DNA of 64,000 nt, taken from positions 1 through 64,000 of the forward strand of contig QHQA01000050.1 of NCBI GenBank assembly GCA_003219695.1. Reading direction: 5' to 3'. The notes below the pieces were generated by a model. That model made no database searches, had not been told where the DNA came from, and saw only the letters and a list, made by a program, of their open reading frames with translations. Source of the stretch: Verrucomicrobiota bacterium (GTDB lineage Bacteria > Verrucomicrobiota > Verrucomicrobiia > Chthoniobacterales > UBA10450). The position numbers and the translations under genes were made by a program. This document shows positions 23,988-33,052 of the stretch, piece after piece (position 1 is the first letter of the stretch; each line of letters opens with the position of its first letter).

Positions 23988-26867
23988 CTATCTGCTGGCA
24001 GCCTTTGCTGCAGCAACGATTTTGTCGAAGCGCTTATCGCCGCGCAGATCATCCCAGCGCGGATTCAAGAGGAGATCGCCGTATGTGGGGCCAGCCGGGA
24101 TCTTCGCGACAATTTCGAGTTCCTCGAGCGCGCGCGCTCTCTCGCCCGTCCACGCGTAAACGAACGCGAGCGAGGTGGCAATCTCCGGACCCTGCAACGA
24201 GTCTTTGGCAATTGGCCTAAGCTCGACCGCGCGCCGTGCCTCGCGGATCGCCTCTTCCTTTCGACCAAGCCCAGCATCAATTGCTGCGATTTGCGCGAAG
24301 TATCGATCATCCTTGACCTGGGTCTCCCACTTCGCGTCCAGCCTTTTCCGCGCGGTTGAAAACGCCGCCAGCGCTTTCTGCGTATCGCCGCGCGCACGTG
24401 CAACCTGCCCGTCAGCCCAGCTTTCCGGCGGTTGCCCGCCGAGAAAAGTGAAATCCGCAAACTTCACCGGAGTGGCGGCAATCACCCGGCTCGCCGCATC
24501 GTAATCGCGCAAGTATAGAGCTGCGGTGAATCGAGTTTCCCATATCCATTCAGTCGGACCAAAGTCGAGCGGCACTTGTGCCAGAAGAACCCGAGCCGCG
24601 ACTGGATCGCCCTTCGCCAGTTTAATCATAGCTAGCCAAAGCTGAGTCCAAGGGCTCTGTAGCGGTCCGCGAGCAGCATCCTTCGTGATGAGTTGTTCCA
24701 ACTCGTTGTAGCGGCGCATCTCAAAATACGTATCCCTGTACCAGAATGCGGCCTCAGTGTTGCGCGGGTCCAGCTCGCTTGCCTTTTGGTAATTGGCGAG
24801 CGAATCATCCCAGCGGTTTTGGCGGCGATCGATTCGGGCCGCGATGTAAAGCGCTTCGGAATTATTCGGCAATGTACGGCGAACGATCGTCAACTCGTCA
24901 CGTGCCCGGTCGAAATCACCAGCGCAGAAGTAGTAGCGAGCCAGTTCTAGATGAGCCTCGCCCAAGTCCGGACGTATTTGCAACGCCGCGTCCGCTGCTT
25001 TCTTTGCCAACTCGAGGCGCGTCCGAGAGACATCTGAAAATTCCGCCCCGGTCGCTAGAAAGAGGTCGCACTGCGTTTTCGCGAGGGCGCAATAGGCCAG
25101 TGCAAAAATCGGATCGCGCTGCGTAGCCTTTTCGAGGAGTTCCACTTTCCGGTTCAGGCTTTTTTCCGCGCCCTCCCAATCGTTCCAGGCGAGGTCCCAG
25201 GCGAGGTCCTTAGCTTTGGTATAGAAGGCGTAGGCCACTAGATCGGTGGTGGGCCGTTCCGCGATCGCGGCTTTTTCTGCCACCGAAAGCTTGGCGCGAA
25301 GTTGGTTCGCGATTTGTTGCGCGATTTCACTCTGAATCGCAAATACGTCCGCAACATCACGATCGTAATGTTCAGCCCAAAGATGCGCATCATTGCGCGC
25401 GTCGATTAACTGAACATTTACCCGAACTCGCTCGCCCGCGCGTTGCACACTACCTTCGACCACATGCGAAACACCCAAAGTATTTGCAATCTCGCGGAGA
25501 TTGCGTTCCAAGTCGCTTTTGTATTTCATCACGCTCGTCCGGCTGATGACTTTCAGGTCGGCAACTTTGGCGAGATCAGTAAGGATTTCGTCTTGCACGC
25601 CGCCGGCAAAAAATGCGTCCTCTTCGTCTTTGTTGAGATTTTCAAACGGGAGCACGGCGATGCTTTTCTCGGTCATTGCCGTCGCGCGTGTCGGAGCAGT
25701 GCGCCCGCTTCGCGATGCGTAAAAGAGGGCGAGGCCCACAAGCATCGCCGCGACGGCTGCAACGGCGATCCATCGCGCGCGCCGTCCCGCGATGCTATCG
25801 CCTTTCTCTTTGATCGCGTGCAATTCAGATAGCATATCTTCAGCGGTCTGATAGCGTTCAGCCGGATCTTTCCGTAAGGATCTGTCGACCACGGTTTGCA
25901 GCGCCGAAGGAACAATGGGCGTACGATGTTTCAGCGGCTGCGGATTGCTCTCGAATATAGCTGCGATCACGGCCGTCGCCGTCTCACCTTCGAATGGGAC
26001 GCTTCCCGCGAGCATCTCGTAAAGCACGACGCCAAGACTCCAAAGATCGCTCCGTGCATCCACTTGCTGGGCCATGGCTTGCTCAGGCGACATGTAGCGT
26101 GTGGTGCCGAGGACCATACTCTGCTGCGTTGCCGGCTGCGCGCGGAGCATTGTCGTTGTGCCTAACGTCTCCTGCTGCGTGAGCTTCGCGATTCCGAAAT
26201 CCAGCACCTTCACATACCCGTCGGGACGCAACATGATGTTCTCAGGTTTGATGTCGCGGTGCACGATGCCAGCGCGATGTGCGACACAAAGCGCACTGGC
26301 AACTTGCGCCGCGATATCCACTGCCTCGTTAGGCGGAATCGGACCTTTTGTCATCCGTTCACGCAGGGTGGTGCCTTCAATGAACTCGGTCGCGACGTAG
26401 TGAGTGGAGTCGACCTCTCCGATGTCGTGAATCGTGACGATGTTCGGATGGTTCAAAGCGGAAGCGGTGCGTGCTTCGCGCTCTAACCGCTGTAAGTCCG
26501 CCTCGTTCGTTACCATCGACTGGGGCAGCAGCTTCAACGCGACCTTGCGTCCGAGCCGTTCGTCCCAGGCGAGATAGACTACGCCCATCCCGCCGACGCC
26601 GGCAACGGCCTCCAGTCGATAGCAGCCGAGGTGTTGACCGATCAGTGCCTCTGGGTCGCCCACCAGGAGCTCAGGCGCGACCTGAAAGGCCGGCGATTTG
26701 ATGAAGTCACCTGCTGTATCGTGATATTTGAGAAGCAGCTCAACTTTGCGGCGCAGAGCTTCGTCGCCGTCACAACTTCGCTCGAGAAAAGCGGCTCGTT
26801 CGTCAGGAGGTTGTTCAACCGCAAGGTTGAACACATCCGTCCAACTTTGCCACCGCTCAGACTGCAT
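23988..26867 (-). CDS. Ser/Thr protein kinase with TolB-like and TPR domains (second sigma/kinase locus)
   Basis: 959 residues from ATG 26867, chosen because GGAG lies 9 bp upstream; a GTG at 26882 is the alternative. An N-terminal segment of about 80 residues (VFNLAVEQPPDERAAFLERS) is typical of kinases paired with ECF sigma factors. The kinase (about 83-345) has GVGGMGVVY, Lys112, HRDIKPENIM, DFG and GTTRYMSPEQ, so it looks active. One membrane span (about 376-393) follows, then KSIAVLPFENL with the TolB-like domain, then TPR repeats. The gene overlaps the sigma gene end by 11 bp, implying coupled translation. The extracytoplasmic part is homologous to that of the two cyclases and the two kinases at 8311-13905. 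Confidence 0.9.
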   Translation of the reverse strand: MQSERWQSWTDVFNLAVEQPPDERAAFLERSCDGDEALRRKVELLLKYHDTAGDFIKSPAFQVAPELLVGDPEALIGQHLGCYRLEAVAGVGGMGVVYLAWDERLGRKVALKLLPQSMVTNEADLQRLEREARTASALNHPNIVTIHDIGEVDSTHYVATEFIEGTTLRERMTKGPIPPNEAVDIAAQVASALCVAHRAGIVHRDIKPENIMLRPDGYVKVLDFGIAKLTQQETLGTTTMLRAQPATQQSMVLGTTRYMSPEQAMAQQVDARSDLWSLGVVLYEMLAGSVPFEGETATAVIAAIFESNPQPLKHRTPIVPSALQTVVDRSLRKDPAERYQTAEDMLSELHAIKEKGDSIAGRRARWIAVAAVAAMLVGLALFYASRSGRTAPTRATAMTEKSIAVLPFENLNKDEEDAFFAGGVQDEILTDLAKVADLKVISRTSVMKYKSDLERNLREIANTLGVSHVVEGSVQRAGERVRVNVQLIDARNDAHLWAEHYDRDVADVFAIQSEIAQQIANQLRAKLSVAEKAAIAERPTTDLVAYAFYTKAKDLAWDLAWNDWEGAEKSLNRKVELLEKATQRDPIFALAYCALAKTQCDLFLATGAEFSDVSRTRLELAKKAADAALQIRPDLGEAHLELARYYFCAGDFDRARDELTIVRRTLPNNSEALYIAARIDRRQNRWDDSLANYQKASELDPRNTEAAFWYRDTYFEMRRYNELEQLITKDAARGPLQSPWTQLWLAMIKLAKGDPVAARVLLAQVPLDFGPTEWIWETRFTAALYLRDYDAASRVIAATPVKFADFTFLGGQPPESWADGQVARARGDTQKALAAFSTARKRLDAKWETQVKDDRYFAQIAAIDAGLGRKEEAIREARRAVELRPIAKDSLQGPEIATSLAFVYAWTGERARALEELEIVAKIPAGPTYGDLLLNPRWDDLRGDKRFDKIVAAAKAASR

Positions 26868-27447
26868 CCATGTTTTCTCCACTCAACGCAGCGAACAGCC
26901 ACGCGCGCGCCGCAGTCCAGTCCCGAGTTACGGTGTTGACGTGAATCTTGAGGACGTCGGCGATCTCTTCCATCGTCAAACCTCCGAAATAACGCATCTC
27001 CACAACCCTGGCTTTCCGCTGATCAGCCGCCGCAAGTTTTTCCAGTGCCTCATCGAGCGCGAGTAGCTCAGCTGAGCGCGTCTCTGTCACGGCGGCGCAT
27101 TCGTCCAACGTTATCCTGATCGCGCCCCCGCTGCGTTTCAGCGCGTGCCGCTGGCGAGCATGATCGACCATGATGCGGCGCATCAGTTGCGCGGCGACGG
27201 CAAAGAAATGGGCGCGGTTCTGCCAGTGCGGATGAGTCTTGTCCGCGAGCTGAAGGTAAGCGTCGTCCAGCAGCGCAGTCGTTTGCAACGTGTGGCCGGG
27301 TCGCTCCCGGCTCATATAATGGTGCGCCAGGCGTTGGAGTTCTGGTTGCACGAGCGGGATCAGCTTCTCCAATGCGCTTGGATCGCCGCTGCGCCACTCA
27401 GTGAGTAGCTGCGTGACTTGTTGCTGTGGCGATGCAGGAGCCATCAT
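26857..27447 (-). CDS. ECF sigma factor, SigK-like/Sig-70_X6 type
   Basis: 196 residues from tandem ATG codons at 27447/27444. VTQLLTEWRSGDPSALEKLI, the region 2 motif TLQTTALLDDAYLQL and region 4 (VVEMRYFGGLTMEEIADVLK) are diagnostic of the ECF group usually encoded next to Ser/Thr kinases. The C-terminus overlaps the kinase start. No anti-sigma factor is seen. The divergent secreted NHL and cupin genes across a 210-bp gap are candidate targets by analogy with the first locus. Confidence 0.9.
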   Translation of the reverse strand: MMAPASPQQQVTQLLTEWRSGDPSALEKLIPLVQPELQRLAHHYMSRERPGHTLQTTALLDDAYLQLADKTHPHWQNRAHFFAVAAQLMRRIMVDHARQRHALKRSGGAIRITLDECAAVTETRSAELLALDEALEKLAAADQRKARVVEMRYFGGLTMEEIADVLKIHVNTVTRDWTAARAWLFAALSGENMDAV

Positions 27448-27657
27448 GCATGAACCCTTCCCATTATCACTTCGGATCGCGAGAGATGCCACTGATTTGT
27501 AGTCATCGGGCATCGAGGGCGGCGGAGCGCAAAACTTTTTTTCAGAGGCGTGGTGGGTTTGGCAGTGGGATTTCCGCTTTAACAGTTAGGTCACCTTTAC
27601 AAAACCCGGCGAGATTGCACGGGCAGCGGAACTCGTGACCGACAAGGAAGAGAAAAA

Positions 27658-28623
27658 ATGAATCCACTGACTCAATTCAAAAACATAACCAATATCATGA
27701 AAACAAAAATTCTTCGAAATATACTCGTAAGCGTTGGCGCGTTCTTTGCGTTAGCGATAAACACTCACGCCCAAAACCTCTACGTCTCGATTAACGGTGA
27801 CTTTTGCGGGTTTCAGTGCACCAATTCCAACGGTTCAATCTCCGAATACACGCCGCTTGGGATGCAGACCACCATCGTCTCTGGTCTGGCCCGCCCGCGG
27901 GGATTGGCGTTTGACAGCAGCGGCAACCTTTTTGCCGCAGTTACCCGCCACGCTCCTCCCAAGGGCCAGTACCAGGGCAAGATCTTGAAATTCCCGCCGC
28001 TCGGACAACAGAGCGTCCTCGGCACGGTCCCCCAGAGCTTCCTTGAAGCGGTGGTCACTGACAGCCGGGGCAACACCTTTGCTTTGGCGCAAGATGCGAA
28101 ACTGGGATTGTTCTACCCAAGCACTATCTACAAATTCGCACCTGATGGAACGGGTAGTATCTTCGGCTCCATTCCTGGTCAGGGTAATGGCCTGGCTTTC
28201 GACAGCGAGGGTAATCTCTTCGCGGCCGACTTCGGCGCGCCGGGGATTTCACCGTCCATCTATAAATTCACCTCTGATGGAACGCGCACCGTCTTCGCCG
28301 GGCCAAATGCCTTCACCGGCGGCACAGGTCCCGCCGGTCTGGCCTTTGACGCATATGGCAATCTCTTCGTGTCCACCCAAGGCGATCCGGGGAACGACGC
28401 TATTCTCGAGTTCACTCCCAACGGCGTGGAGAGCACTTTCGCCACCGGTCTAACCAACCCGCTCGGTCTGACCTTTGACGGATCCGGCAATCTCTTTGTG
28501 GTTGAGGAAAACGAGGCTCCGGACGGCGACATTCTAGAGTTCGCCCCTGACGGAAGCGAGCTGCCCGTTTTCGCCTCCGGGCTCAACTACCCCGAAAACC
28601 TCGCCTTCGGTCCTCCGCGATAA
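27658..28623 (+). CDS. Secreted NHL-repeat beta-propeller protein
   Basis: 321 residues from ATG 27658 (Shine-Dalgarno AAGGAAGAG). The signal peptide is NILVSVGAFFALAINTHAQ, the same N-terminal mature start (QNLYVS) as the protein at 17573. Blades with RGLAFDSSGNLFAA, NGLAFDSEGNLFAAD, AGLAFDAYGNLFVS and LGLTFDGSGNLFVVE mark an NHL/SMP-30-like propeller of about six blades. Two Cys residues near the N-terminus (CGFQC) may form a disulfide. The first nine codons are nearly the same as in the next gene. Ligand and role are unknown; its position opposite an ECF sigma/kinase pair matches the other NHL gene. Confidence 0.85.
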   Translation: MNPLTQFKNITNIMKTKILRNILVSVGAFFALAINTHAQNLYVSINGDFCGFQCTNSNGSISEYTPLGMQTTIVSGLARPRGLAFDSSGNLFAAVTRHAPPKGQYQGKILKFPPLGQQSVLGTVPQSFLEAVVTDSRGNTFALAQDAKLGLFYPSTIYKFAPDGTGSIFGSIPGQGNGLAFDSEGNLFAADFGAPGISPSIYKFTSDGTRTVFAGPNAFTGGTGPAGLAFDAYGNLFVSTQGDPGNDAILEFTPNGVESTFATGLTNPLGLTFDGSGNLFVVEENEAPDGDILEFAPDGSELPVFASGLNYPENLAFGPPR

Positions 28624-28683
28624 TGTTTGATGGCAATGAAAGGCAGTTCACAAAATCAATCATGAAACAAAAGAAAGGAAAAA

Positions 28684-29238
28684 ATGAATCCACTCACTCA
28701 GTTAAAAAACATACGAATTCTACCACTTCTCATCGCACTAGCGCTGGTCGTCGTCGCGTCGGCCCGCGCAACGCCGTCGTGCGGGCTTAGCACCGTAATA
28801 CTGGCGGTGGAACACTATCCGTCTGGCTCGCTCGACTTGATGTGCAACGAGTCCGACTTATACGGGTGGAACCTCAAGACGAAGGTGAAGGGAGATTCGG
28901 ACGTATATGTCGTCCAAAACACGTTTCCGCCGGGAGCTGACACCGGGTGGCACACGCATCCGGGTCCCAGCTTGGTCACTGTCACGGCGGGCACGATTAC
29001 CGCATATGAAGCCGACGCCCCCAACTGCACGCCCAAGATCTACAACACAGGCGACAGCTTCACCGACCTCGGCTGCGGGGACGTACACCTGCTGCGTAAC
29101 GAGGGGTCGGTTTGCGCGGTAACTATCGCGGTCCAGATTATTCCGGCAGGCCAAATGCGAAGGATTGACGAACCTCAGCCAGCTAATTGCCCAACCTTTA
29201 CTTGTCCTTCACCTACGCCTACGCCTTGTCCTCAATAA
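28684..29238 (+). CDS. Secreted cupin-domain protein
   Basis: 184 residues with a good Shine-Dalgarno (GAAAGGA) and signal peptide (LLIALALVVVASARA). The cupin core is GADTGWHTHPGP with the metal His pair HTH, followed by SLVTVTAGTITAYE and a second motif GDVHLLRNEG. Five or more Cys residues suggest disulfides after export. The tail is a Pro/Thr linker (CPSPTPTPCPQ). Cupins bind metals and act as enzymes or sensors; the substrate is unknown. It lies 60 bp after the NHL gene and shares its leader and first codons (MNPLTQxKN), so the two were probably duplicated or recombined at the 5' end. Confidence 0.78.
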   Translation: MNPLTQLKNIRILPLLIALALVVVASARATPSCGLSTVILAVEHYPSGSLDLMCNESDLYGWNLKTKVKGDSDVYVVQNTFPPGADTGWHTHPGPSLVTVTAGTITAYEADAPNCTPKIYNTGDSFTDLGCGDVHLLRNEGSVCAVTIAVQIIPAGQMRRIDEPQPANCPTFTCPSPTPTPCPQ

Positions 29239-29415
29239 TTGCCCGTTCTGCGAACGAGGAAGAGGGTGAAGCAGTTCGATGGCCCGCCAGCCGCAGCCGC
29301 GGCGGCGGGCTAGCGGCTTGAAGCGGCGCAGGCTGGCTTGCCTCGCAATGGCTGAAAGGTGTGGCCAACGATTGACAAAGCCGCGCGGGATTTGCGAGCC
29401 GTGCCATAATCGAAG

Positions 29416-29484
29416 CACAGAGGACCACGGAGAATGCAGAGGTCGAAAACTAATTCTTCTCCGTGACGTCTGTGTTCTCTGTGG
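29416..29484. repeat. Intergenic hairpin repeat, CACAGAGG type
   Basis: GCACAGAGGACCACGGAGAA pairs imperfectly with CTTCTCCGTGACGTCTGTGT and TCTCTGTGG. It lies just before the aldo/keto reductase start. Confidence 0.75.
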
Positions 29485-29496
29485 TTAAATACATTC

Positions 29497-30537
29497 ATGC
29501 GGTTTCGCGCTTATAAAAACACTGACCTTACGGTTAGCGAGGTCGGCTTCGGTTTGTGGACGATTTCCACCGGTTGGTGGGGAAACTTTACTGAAGGCGA
29601 GTCGATCGCGCTCATGCACAAGGCGTTCGATCTCGGCATCACGCTATTCGATGCAGCCGACACGTATGGAAACGGTTTGAGCGAAGAATTGATCGCGAAG
29701 GCGTTCCCGAATCAGCGGGATGAAATCGTCATCGCCACCAAGGTCGGCTACGATTTTGTGCACTACGGTCAGGCGCGCGCACGCGGGCAACGTGAGATCC
29801 CGCAGGATTTTTCGCCGGAAGCGGTCATGCGCGCGACGGATGCGGCGCTGAAGCGATTGAAGGCGGACCGGATCGATCTTCTGCAACTGCACAATATTCG
29901 AATGGAACAGGTTTATGATGACGCGCTCTGGAAGATGCTCGAGAAACTAACGGCCGCGGGAAAAGTTGGGTATTACGGCATCGCGCTGGGACCGGCGATT
30001 GGCTGGTTGTACGAGGGCATGAATTGCATTCGCGAGCGCGACGTCACCAGTGTGCAGCACATCTACAATATGCTGGAGCAGCATCCCGGTCGCGCCTTTC
30101 ACGATGCCGCCACTGAGGCAGGCAAAGATACAATGTTCCTTATTCGCGTGACGCATTCGTCTGGAATGCTCGAAGGTAAGTATACAGCTGAAACCAAGTT
30201 TCCGCCGACCGATCATCGCAGCCATCGACCGCGCAGCTGGCTACTGAATGGGATCAAAAAGGTCGAGCAACTGCGTTTCCTCGAAAATTCCGAACGCACG
30301 CTGGGACAGGCAGCTTTGCAATGGTTGCTCGCCGACGATCGCGTAGCCTCGACGCTGCCGAACATCTACAACGAAGAACAACTCGTTGAATTCGCCAAAG
30401 CGCCCGACGCGCCTCCACTCACCACCGACGACATGGTGAAGATTGAAAAACTCTATTCGAACAATTTCGGGATCGAAGAAGAACCGCCAAAGTTCAAAGG
30501 CACAATGGATATGCCGCACGAAACCGCGGCTGCATAG
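29497..30537 (+). CDS. Aldo/keto reductase
   Basis: 346 residues. Catalytic tetrad motifs are visible: Asp and Tyr in LFDAADTYGNG, Lys in VIATKVGYDF and His in LLQLHNIRM. These enzymes reduce aldehydes or ketones with NADPH in the cytoplasm. The N-terminus MRFRAYKNTDLTVSEVGFG is the usual first beta hairpin, supporting the start. The substrate cannot be assigned. It is a single gene; the next gene is on the other strand. Confidence 0.92.
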   Translation: MRFRAYKNTDLTVSEVGFGLWTISTGWWGNFTEGESIALMHKAFDLGITLFDAADTYGNGLSEELIAKAFPNQRDEIVIATKVGYDFVHYGQARARGQREIPQDFSPEAVMRATDAALKRLKADRIDLLQLHNIRMEQVYDDALWKMLEKLTAAGKVGYYGIALGPAIGWLYEGMNCIRERDVTSVQHIYNMLEQHPGRAFHDAATEAGKDTMFLIRVTHSSGMLEGKYTAETKFPPTDHRSHRPRSWLLNGIKKVEQLRFLENSERTLGQAALQWLLADDRVASTLPNIYNEEQLVEFAKAPDAPPLTTDDMVKIEKLYSNNFGIEEEPPKFKGTMDMPHETAAA

Positions 30538-30553
30538 CGCATCACGTCAGGCT

Positions 30554-31312
30554 TCAGATGAGCGCGCGCAGGAAATGCTCGACCTCCGCAGTGTTCTTCA
30601 GTGAATACTTCGCCGCAGTGGGCCGCGGCTGCTCCCCGACGAGGATGCCCACGCCTCGCTGCTCGAGCGTACGGAAAGCGTCTTCGTCGGTGCGATCGTC
30701 CCCAATAAAAACCGGCCTCACGTCGTCCTGCTCCAGGCCCAGCGCTTCCAACAGCCAGAGCACGGCTTTCCCTTTGTCCCAATCAACGTCCGGCAACAGT
30801 TCTAGAATTTTTTTTCCATCGATCCTGCGCAGCTCGGGGTGTTGCGCAGCCACTTTGGATACACCGCGCTCTACCCTGGCGACATCGTTTTCCTTCACAT
30901 TGCGATAGTGGGCGGCGACGGAAAAACGTTTGCGCTCCACACGCGCACCAGGAATTCCATCAAGCGCTTCGCGCAGCTCCCTTTCTGCCATGTCGAGCTT
31001 TGGCAAAAACTCCGTGGCGACTTGCCTGTGCAACCCATGCAGACTGGCGATATCAAAACCGTGACTGCCGGCGTAAATAATCGCGTCGATACCCACGCGC
31101 CGGCGAACGTCATCGAGATCGCGGCCGCTGAGAATGGCGACTGCCGCCTGCGCGGCCAACGCCCGCAGCGTTTGTCGCATCGAATCGGAGAGCAACGCTT
31201 TCTCGGGATCGCTGACGATCGGCGCAAGCGTGCCGTCGTAATCGAGAAAAACGGCGAGCCGGCCACGGTGCGCAGCAATTTCTCGGACGTGATCGAGCGC
31301 CGATGGAATCAT
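30554..31312 (-). CDS. otsB: Trehalose-6-phosphate phosphatase
   Basis: 252 residues. HAD motif I FLDYDGTLAPIV, motif II in AILSGRDL and motifs III/IV in KGKAVLWLLE and FIGDDRTDEDAF are all present. It removes phosphate from trehalose-6-phosphate, the second step of the OtsAB pathway. It is divergent from otsA across 145 bp that contain a palindromic repeat. Length and motif order are normal. Confidence 0.95.
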   Translation of the reverse strand: MIPSALDHVREIAAHRGRLAVFLDYDGTLAPIVSDPEKALLSDSMRQTLRALAAQAAVAILSGRDLDDVRRRVGIDAIIYAGSHGFDIASLHGLHRQVATEFLPKLDMAERELREALDGIPGARVERKRFSVAAHYRNVKENDVARVERGVSKVAAQHPELRRIDGKKILELLPDVDWDKGKAVLWLLEALGLEQDDVRPVFIGDDRTDEDAFRTLEQRGVGILVGEQPRPTAAKYSLKNTAEVEHFLRALI

Positions 31313-31345
31313 ATTCGATTTACCGCTTCAACGATTCAATCAAAG

Positions 31346-31446
31346 AAGTTAAAAGAGTTACAACGTTACAAAGGTTACAAAGGTAAAGCGATCTTGGCCC
31401 GGTCTTCCGTTGTAACATTGTAACCGTGTAACATTTTTAACTTTTG
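31346..31446. repeat. Intergenic hairpin repeat, GTTACAAAG type (copy 2)
   Basis: AGTTAAAAGAGTTACAACGT and tandem GTTACAAAG on the left, inverted TTGTAACATTGTAACC and TTTTTAACTTTT on the right. It fills most of the shared otsB/otsA upstream region, so any promoter must lie within or beside it. Confidence 0.8.
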
Positions 31447-31457
31447 ACGTTGTTAAG

Positions 31458-32945
31458 ATGAATCGCCTGATCGTCGTTTCCAATCGGTTGCCATTCGCGC
31501 TGGATTCGATTGGCGAAGACCTTTGGACTGTCACGCCGGCTGCCGGCGGACTAGTCTCTGCGGTGGAGCCGGTGCTGCGCGAACGCGGCGGCACCTGGAT
31601 CGGCTGGCCGGGAATTGCGGGCGAAATTCCAAAGGAACCACTGGCCGAAGCCACGCGCGACGCCGGTTACCAGGTCGTGCCAGTGAGTTTGAGCGAGGAA
31701 GAACGCGACGAATTTTACTACGGCTATTCGAATGAGGTGATCTGGCCGCTCTTTCATGATTTGCAAAACTTCTGCAATTTCGAGCCGGGATACTGGCAAG
31801 CTTACAGAGAAGTGAACGAGCGCTACGCGGATGCGATCCTGCGCTGCTCGCAACCCGACGATTTCATCTGGGTGCATGATTACCACCTGATGTATGTCGC
31901 CCAGGCGTTGCGGGAGCGGAGTATGCCGCAAAAACTTTCGGCGTTGACGTTTTTTCTCCACATTCCGTTTCCGCCGTACGACATCTTTACCAAGCTGCCG
32001 CAACAACAACGGCTCCTGCGCGCGTTGCTCCAATTCGATCTCCTCGGGTTTCAGACCCGGCGCGACCTGCGCAATTTTCTCCAGTGCGTGCGGCGCGTGA
32101 TGTCGGACGCGAAAGTTGTTCCTCGTCGGGAGCTGCAAGTGATCCGCTTTGAAAAACGCGAAATTCGGGCCGGCCATTTCCCGATTGGGATCGACTTCGA
32201 CTCGTTTGAGAGTGGTGCAAAGACCGAAGTGGTTGCGCAAAAATCGCAGCAACTGCGCGGCACGTTTCCTGATTGCCAGTTGATCATGGGAACGGACCGG
32301 CTCGATTACAGCAAGGGAATTCCGGAACGACTGCGCGCATTTCGCGACGCTCTGGAACGCTATCCGGAACTGCGTGGGCGCGTCGTGCTCATCCAGGTGG
32401 TTGTGCCGAGCCGGGTGGAGATTCCAAGATACCACGAGTTCAAAGGTCGCATTGATCGGCTCGTGGGCGATATCAACGGGCGTTTCTCCACCGGTACCTG
32501 GTTCCCGGTGCAATATCATTTTCGCGGCCTGGATCGCGAGGATCTTCTGGCGCACTATCGCGCGTGCGAGATTGCTTTTATCACACCGCTCAAAGACGGA
32601 ATGAACCTCGTAGCGAAGGAATATTGCGCCTGCCGCATCAACGGAGACGGCGTGCTCATCCTTAGCCAGTTCGCCGGCGCGGCCGAGCAACTCAAGCCAG
32701 GCGCCATGCTGGTGAATCCTTACGATGTCGAGCAAATGGCGGACACGATCTTGAAAGCGTTCCGGATGAGTCAGGCCGAGTGCACCGCGCGCATGAAACG
32801 CATGCGACGCGTCGCGCGCGACGAGAATGTCTTTTGGTGGGTCGATTCCTTTCTCAAAGCCGGAGCGAAACTCGCCAGTCGCTCATCTAGATTTACCGCT
32901 TGGGAAAGACGCGAGCAGCGCGCTAGGGACACTGTTAAAAGCTAG
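31458..32945 (+). CDS. otsA: Trehalose-6-phosphate synthase
   Basis: 495 residues, GT20 family. RLIVVSNRLPF at the N-terminus, WVHDYHLMYVAQAL, GTDRLDYSKGIPERL, and the C-terminal TPLKDGMNLVAKEY motif for UDP-glucose binding are intact. It joins UDP-glucose to glucose-6-phosphate; otsB next door completes trehalose synthesis for osmotic or desiccation stress. The C-terminal 25 residues (RSSRFTAWERREQRARD) extend past the usual end. Confidence 0.96.
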   Translation: MNRLIVVSNRLPFALDSIGEDLWTVTPAAGGLVSAVEPVLRERGGTWIGWPGIAGEIPKEPLAEATRDAGYQVVPVSLSEEERDEFYYGYSNEVIWPLFHDLQNFCNFEPGYWQAYREVNERYADAILRCSQPDDFIWVHDYHLMYVAQALRERSMPQKLSALTFFLHIPFPPYDIFTKLPQQQRLLRALLQFDLLGFQTRRDLRNFLQCVRRVMSDAKVVPRRELQVIRFEKREIRAGHFPIGIDFDSFESGAKTEVVAQKSQQLRGTFPDCQLIMGTDRLDYSKGIPERLRAFRDALERYPELRGRVVLIQVVVPSRVEIPRYHEFKGRIDRLVGDINGRFSTGTWFPVQYHFRGLDREDLLAHYRACEIAFITPLKDGMNLVAKEYCACRINGDGVLILSQFAGAAEQLKPGAMLVNPYDVEQMADTILKAFRMSQAECTARMKRMRRVARDENVFWWVDSFLKAGAKLASRSSRFTAWERREQRARDTVKS

Positions 32946-32972
32946 CGCGCGCTTCTCTTACCCCTAGTGCTG

Positions 32973-33029
32973 CTCTTGCTCATGCTCGGCTTCTCTAAAA
33001 TCCCTATTGAGCGGGAGCATGAGCAAGAG
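32973..33029. repeat. Intergenic hairpin with 15-bp perfect stem
   Basis: CTCTTGCTCATGCTC (32973-32987) is matched exactly by GAGCATGAGCAAGAG (33015-33029), with imperfect pairing continuing outward to about 32952 and 33043. It lies between otsA and rtcB and could act as a terminator-like hairpin, although no T-tract follows. Confidence 0.85.
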
Positions 33030-33052
33030 AAAGAGTAAGAAGAGGAAGTCCG

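Noticed and set aside
29372-29410. TTGACA with CATAAT before the aldo/keto reductase
   Set aside because: The spacing is 27 bp, too long for a sigma-70 promoter.
31551-32735. 394-codon ORF antisense to otsA
   Set aside because: A long shadow frame in GC-rich DNA; the plus strand encodes a complete trehalose-phosphate synthase.
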